Assembly (NCBI GenBank): GCA_900754615.1
Contig: CAAEDN010000114.1
Location: 1 to 6,662, forward strand
Direction of reading: 5' to 3'
DNA length: 6,662 bases
Source: an uncultured Holdemanella sp.
GTDB taxonomy: Bacteria > Bacillota_I > Bacilli_A > Erysipelotrichales > Erysipelotrichaceae
The position numbers were made by a program, and so were the translations under genes. Below are positions 5,838 to 6,662 of this stretch, one piece after another; the stretch's first letter is position 1; each line of letters opens with the position of its first letter. The notes beneath the pieces were generated by a model, which worked only from the letters and a program-made list of their open reading frames with translations, searched no databases and had not been told where the DNA came from.

Positions 5838-5866
5838 ATTCTAGAACGAAAAAAAAGAGAAGTCAA
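5838..5866 (-). promoter_or_regulatory. SigA-type promoter of the deoC operon
   Basis: On the minus strand TTGACT (5866-5861) and TAGAAT (5843-5838) are separated by exactly 17 bases, five of six matches to consensus in each box. The start point is expected near 5831, leaving a leader of about 21 bases with AGAGAGG. The spacer contains a run of T. The palindrome at 5869-5884 lies two bases upstream of the -35 box. Confidence 0.82.
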
Positions 5867-5868
5867 GC

Positions 5869-5884
5869 AAATGTTATAACATTT
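5869..5884. promoter_or_regulatory. Operator-like perfect palindrome, site 1
   Basis: AAATGTTATAACATTT is a perfect 16-base palindrome in the deoC/acetyltransferase divergent spacer. It sits about -38 to -53 relative to the predicted deoC start. A near-copy lies 22 bases further right. The TGTTA/TAACA arms recall DeoR-type operators, but the binding protein cannot be identified from the window. Confidence 0.55.
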
Positions 5885-5893
5885 AAAAGAAAT

Positions 5894-5906
5894 TGTTATA
5901 TCATTT
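5894..5906. promoter_or_regulatory. Operator-like site 2, near-copy of site 1
   Basis: TGTTATATCATTT matches the TGTTATAACATTT of site 1 (5872-5884) at 12 of 13 positions, in direct orientation and offset by 22 bases, about two helical turns. The 10-base core TGTTATATCA is an imperfect palindrome. It covers the -35 region of the acetyltransferase promoter. Confidence 0.5.
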
Positions 5907-5921
5907 GAAGTAGGAAGATTA

Positions 5922-5930
5922 TGATATACT
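5922..5930 (+). promoter_or_regulatory. Extended -10 promoter for the GNAT gene
   Basis: TGATATACT gives TATACT (5925-5930) with a TGn extension. No good -35 is present (CATTTG at 17-base spacing). Transcription should begin near 5937, giving a leader of about 19 bases that includes the GGAGA ribosome binding site. Confidence 0.6.
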
Positions 5931-5945
5931 AATTTTAAAAGAAAT

Positions 5946-5950
5946 GGAGA
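5946..5950 (+). promoter_or_regulatory. Ribosome binding site that fixes the GNAT start
   Basis: GGAGA lies 5 bases before the ATG at 5956. The upstream in-frame ATG at 5944 overlaps this site and has no ribosome binding site of its own, so the ATG at 5956 is preferred. Confidence 0.75.
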
Positions 5951-5955
5951 ATTAT

Positions 5956-6540
5956 ATGACAGTATTAGATACAAGTATTCCTTATGAAAAAGTATTGATG
6001 GTAATGGCTAGAAAGACCATTCGTAAAGAAATAGAATTAAATTCGGAATTTCATTATGTTGAATTTGATGAATCTTTAAAAGAAGCTTGGTGTAAGCTAC
6101 AAACCCAGGTTTGTTTATTTGAAAATCTAGAAGAGGCAAGAAAGAAATGGGATAGTATGCTTACTAGAGATAGGGATTTCTTTTCTAAATATTTTTTATT
6201 TGTCGCAAATGAAAAGGATGAATTAGTGGGTAGTGCTGGACTTTGGTATGGCAATGACTTTGATGAAAGTAGACTTCGCGTACATTATGTAGCTGTTGGT
6301 TTATCGGCTCAACATAAAAAGATTGCGCAGGCTATGTTGACAAAACTTTGTATGATGTATGACAAGATTCCAGGTAAGTATCCACTATATTTGGCAACAC
6401 AATCCCAAAGCTATGGTGCGATCAAGTTATATTCAAGACTTGGTTTTACACCGTATTTAGGGGCTTATAAGGGTTGTACAGAACAAAAGAGTAAGAATGC
6501 GTGGCAAAATGTCACAGAGATCCTGCGTTGTAAAGCTTAA
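5956..6540 (+). CDS. GNAT-family N-acetyltransferase
   Basis: A 194-residue cytoplasmic protein with the GNAT fold, which moves an acetyl group from acetyl-CoA to an amine; the substrate is unknown. The first 40 residues are not conserved in an obvious way. The strand FLFVANEKDELVGSAGLWYG (80-99) fits beta2-beta3 and its turn. Motif A runs from LRVHYVAV (107-114) into SAQHKKIAQAML (117-128), and motif B is YLATQSQSYGAIKLYSRLGF (145-164). The pyrophosphate loop is unusual: the Q/RxxGxG/A pattern reads QHKKIA, with lysine in place of the first glycine. The gene is transcribed away from the deoC operon with a shared control region. No terminator is visible after its TAA, so some read-through into the response regulator gene is possible. 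Family likely from motif B and the general layout. Confidence 0.82.
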   Translation: MTVLDTSIPYEKVLMVMARKTIRKEIELNSEFHYVEFDESLKEAWCKLQTQVCLFENLEEARKKWDSMLTRDRDFFSKYFLFVANEKDELVGSAGLWYGNDFDESRLRVHYVAVGLSAQHKKIAQAMLTKLCMMYDKIPGKYPLYLATQSQSYGAIKLYSRLGFTPYLGAYKGCTEQKSKNAWQNVTEILRCKA

Positions 6541-6569
6541 TTGATAAATCGGAAGTTGAGGGATAAAAT
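6541..6569 (+). promoter_or_regulatory. Promoter for the response regulator gene
   Basis: TTGATA (6541-6546) and TAAAAT (6564-6569) are separated by exactly 17 bases, beginning directly after the acetyltransferase stop codon. Transcription would start near 6576, giving a leader of about 50 bases with no convincing hairpin. Confidence 0.65.
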
Positions 6570-6625
6570 ATGGAAGTTCATCTCCCAGCTGATATATATA
6601 GTTAATAAAGAGAGGTGCATATGCT

Positions 6626-6662
6626 ATGCCAGGTATACTCGTGGTTGAAGATGATGAAAATT
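6626..6662 (+). CDS. Response regulator, N-terminal fragment
   Basis: Only the first 12 codons are in the window: MPGILVVEDDEN. A short hydrophobic strand (ILVV) followed by EDD is the typical opening of a two-component receiver domain, where these acidic residues help bind Mg2+ near the phosphorylated Asp. AGAGGTG (6611-6617) lies 8 bases before the ATG. A nearby ATG at 6621 is in another frame and gives no recognisable sequence. Its own promoter lies at 6541-6569. The output domain, and so the subfamily (OmpR-like or other), cannot be seen; a histidine kinase gene may follow. Confidence 0.75.
   Translation, partial: MPGILVVEDDEN

Noticed and set aside
6054..6254. Open frame of 66 codons on - antisense to the GNAT gene
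   Set aside because: Serine-rich antisense shadow without ribosome binding site or family features.
6541..6625. Possible terminator or RNA leader between the GNAT gene and the response regulator
   Set aside because: GGAAGTT is repeated and GGGA/TCCC can pair weakly, but no stable stem with a T-tail is present; only the promoter is supported.
1..6662. Mobile elements, CRISPR array, tRNA, rRNA, toxin-antitoxin or defence genes
   Set aside because: No transposase or integrase, no spaced direct repeats, no tRNA-like cloverleaf and no known defence domains were recognised on either strand by reading.

Overview
The window looks like ordinary chromosome from a low-G+C Gram-positive bacterium (Bacillota). 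AT-rich codon use, GAGG/AGGAGG-type ribosome binding sites, TATAAT-like -10 boxes often preceded by TGn, and very tight gene packing all fit. The protein flavours (Firmicute-type GalE tail, short class I ManA, HflX variant with an RNKGTGEKK loop, small C_GCAxxG_C_C protein) suggest an Erysipelotrichia-like gut commensal. That placement is an inference from general familiarity, not from a search.

Layout, left to right. (1) The 3' end of galE on + (1-214) converges on a two-gene minus-strand operon, with a hairpin terminator between them. (2) That operon encodes a GT14-like glycosyltransferase (728-1603) followed, with a 13-base overlap, by a YfcE-type metallophosphoesterase (246-740). (3) A 56-base divergent spacer holds overlapping back-to-back promoters for this operon and for hflX (1660-2886, +); the hflX transcript is predicted to be leaderless. 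(4) hflX ends in a bidirectional hairpin shared with the end of a four-gene minus-strand operon read from right to left: deoC (5136-5810), manA (4217-5134), an RmlD-like SDR (3342-4214) and a C_GCAxxG_C_C protein (2903-3319). Gaps are only 1, 2 and 22 bases. (5) A 145-base divergent control region (5811-5955) has a strong deoC promoter, an extended -10 promoter for a GNAT acetyltransferase (5956-6540, +), and two nearly identical operator-like sites spaced 22 bases apart. (6) At the right edge, after a good promoter, a response regulator gene begins (6626 onward).

Functionally the window is mostly sugar and sugar-nucleotide metabolism (GalE, ManA, RmlD-like reductase, DeoC, a GT14-like transferase) plus ribosome-associated GTPase HflX. 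The deoC operon joins deoxyribose-5-phosphate cleavage to fructose-6-P/mannose-6-P interconversion and a sugar-nucleotide-type reductase, an unusual grouping. No mobile element, CRISPR array, tRNA, rRNA or recognisable defence system was seen. No gene-free stretch exceeds 300 bases. I do not see an obviously new biological system; the most interesting signals are regulatory: the paired operators at 5869-5906 and the predicted leaderless hflX start.

Four starts were moved inward from the longest open frame because a good ribosome binding site sits before an internal ATG: 1603, 3319, 5134 and 5956.
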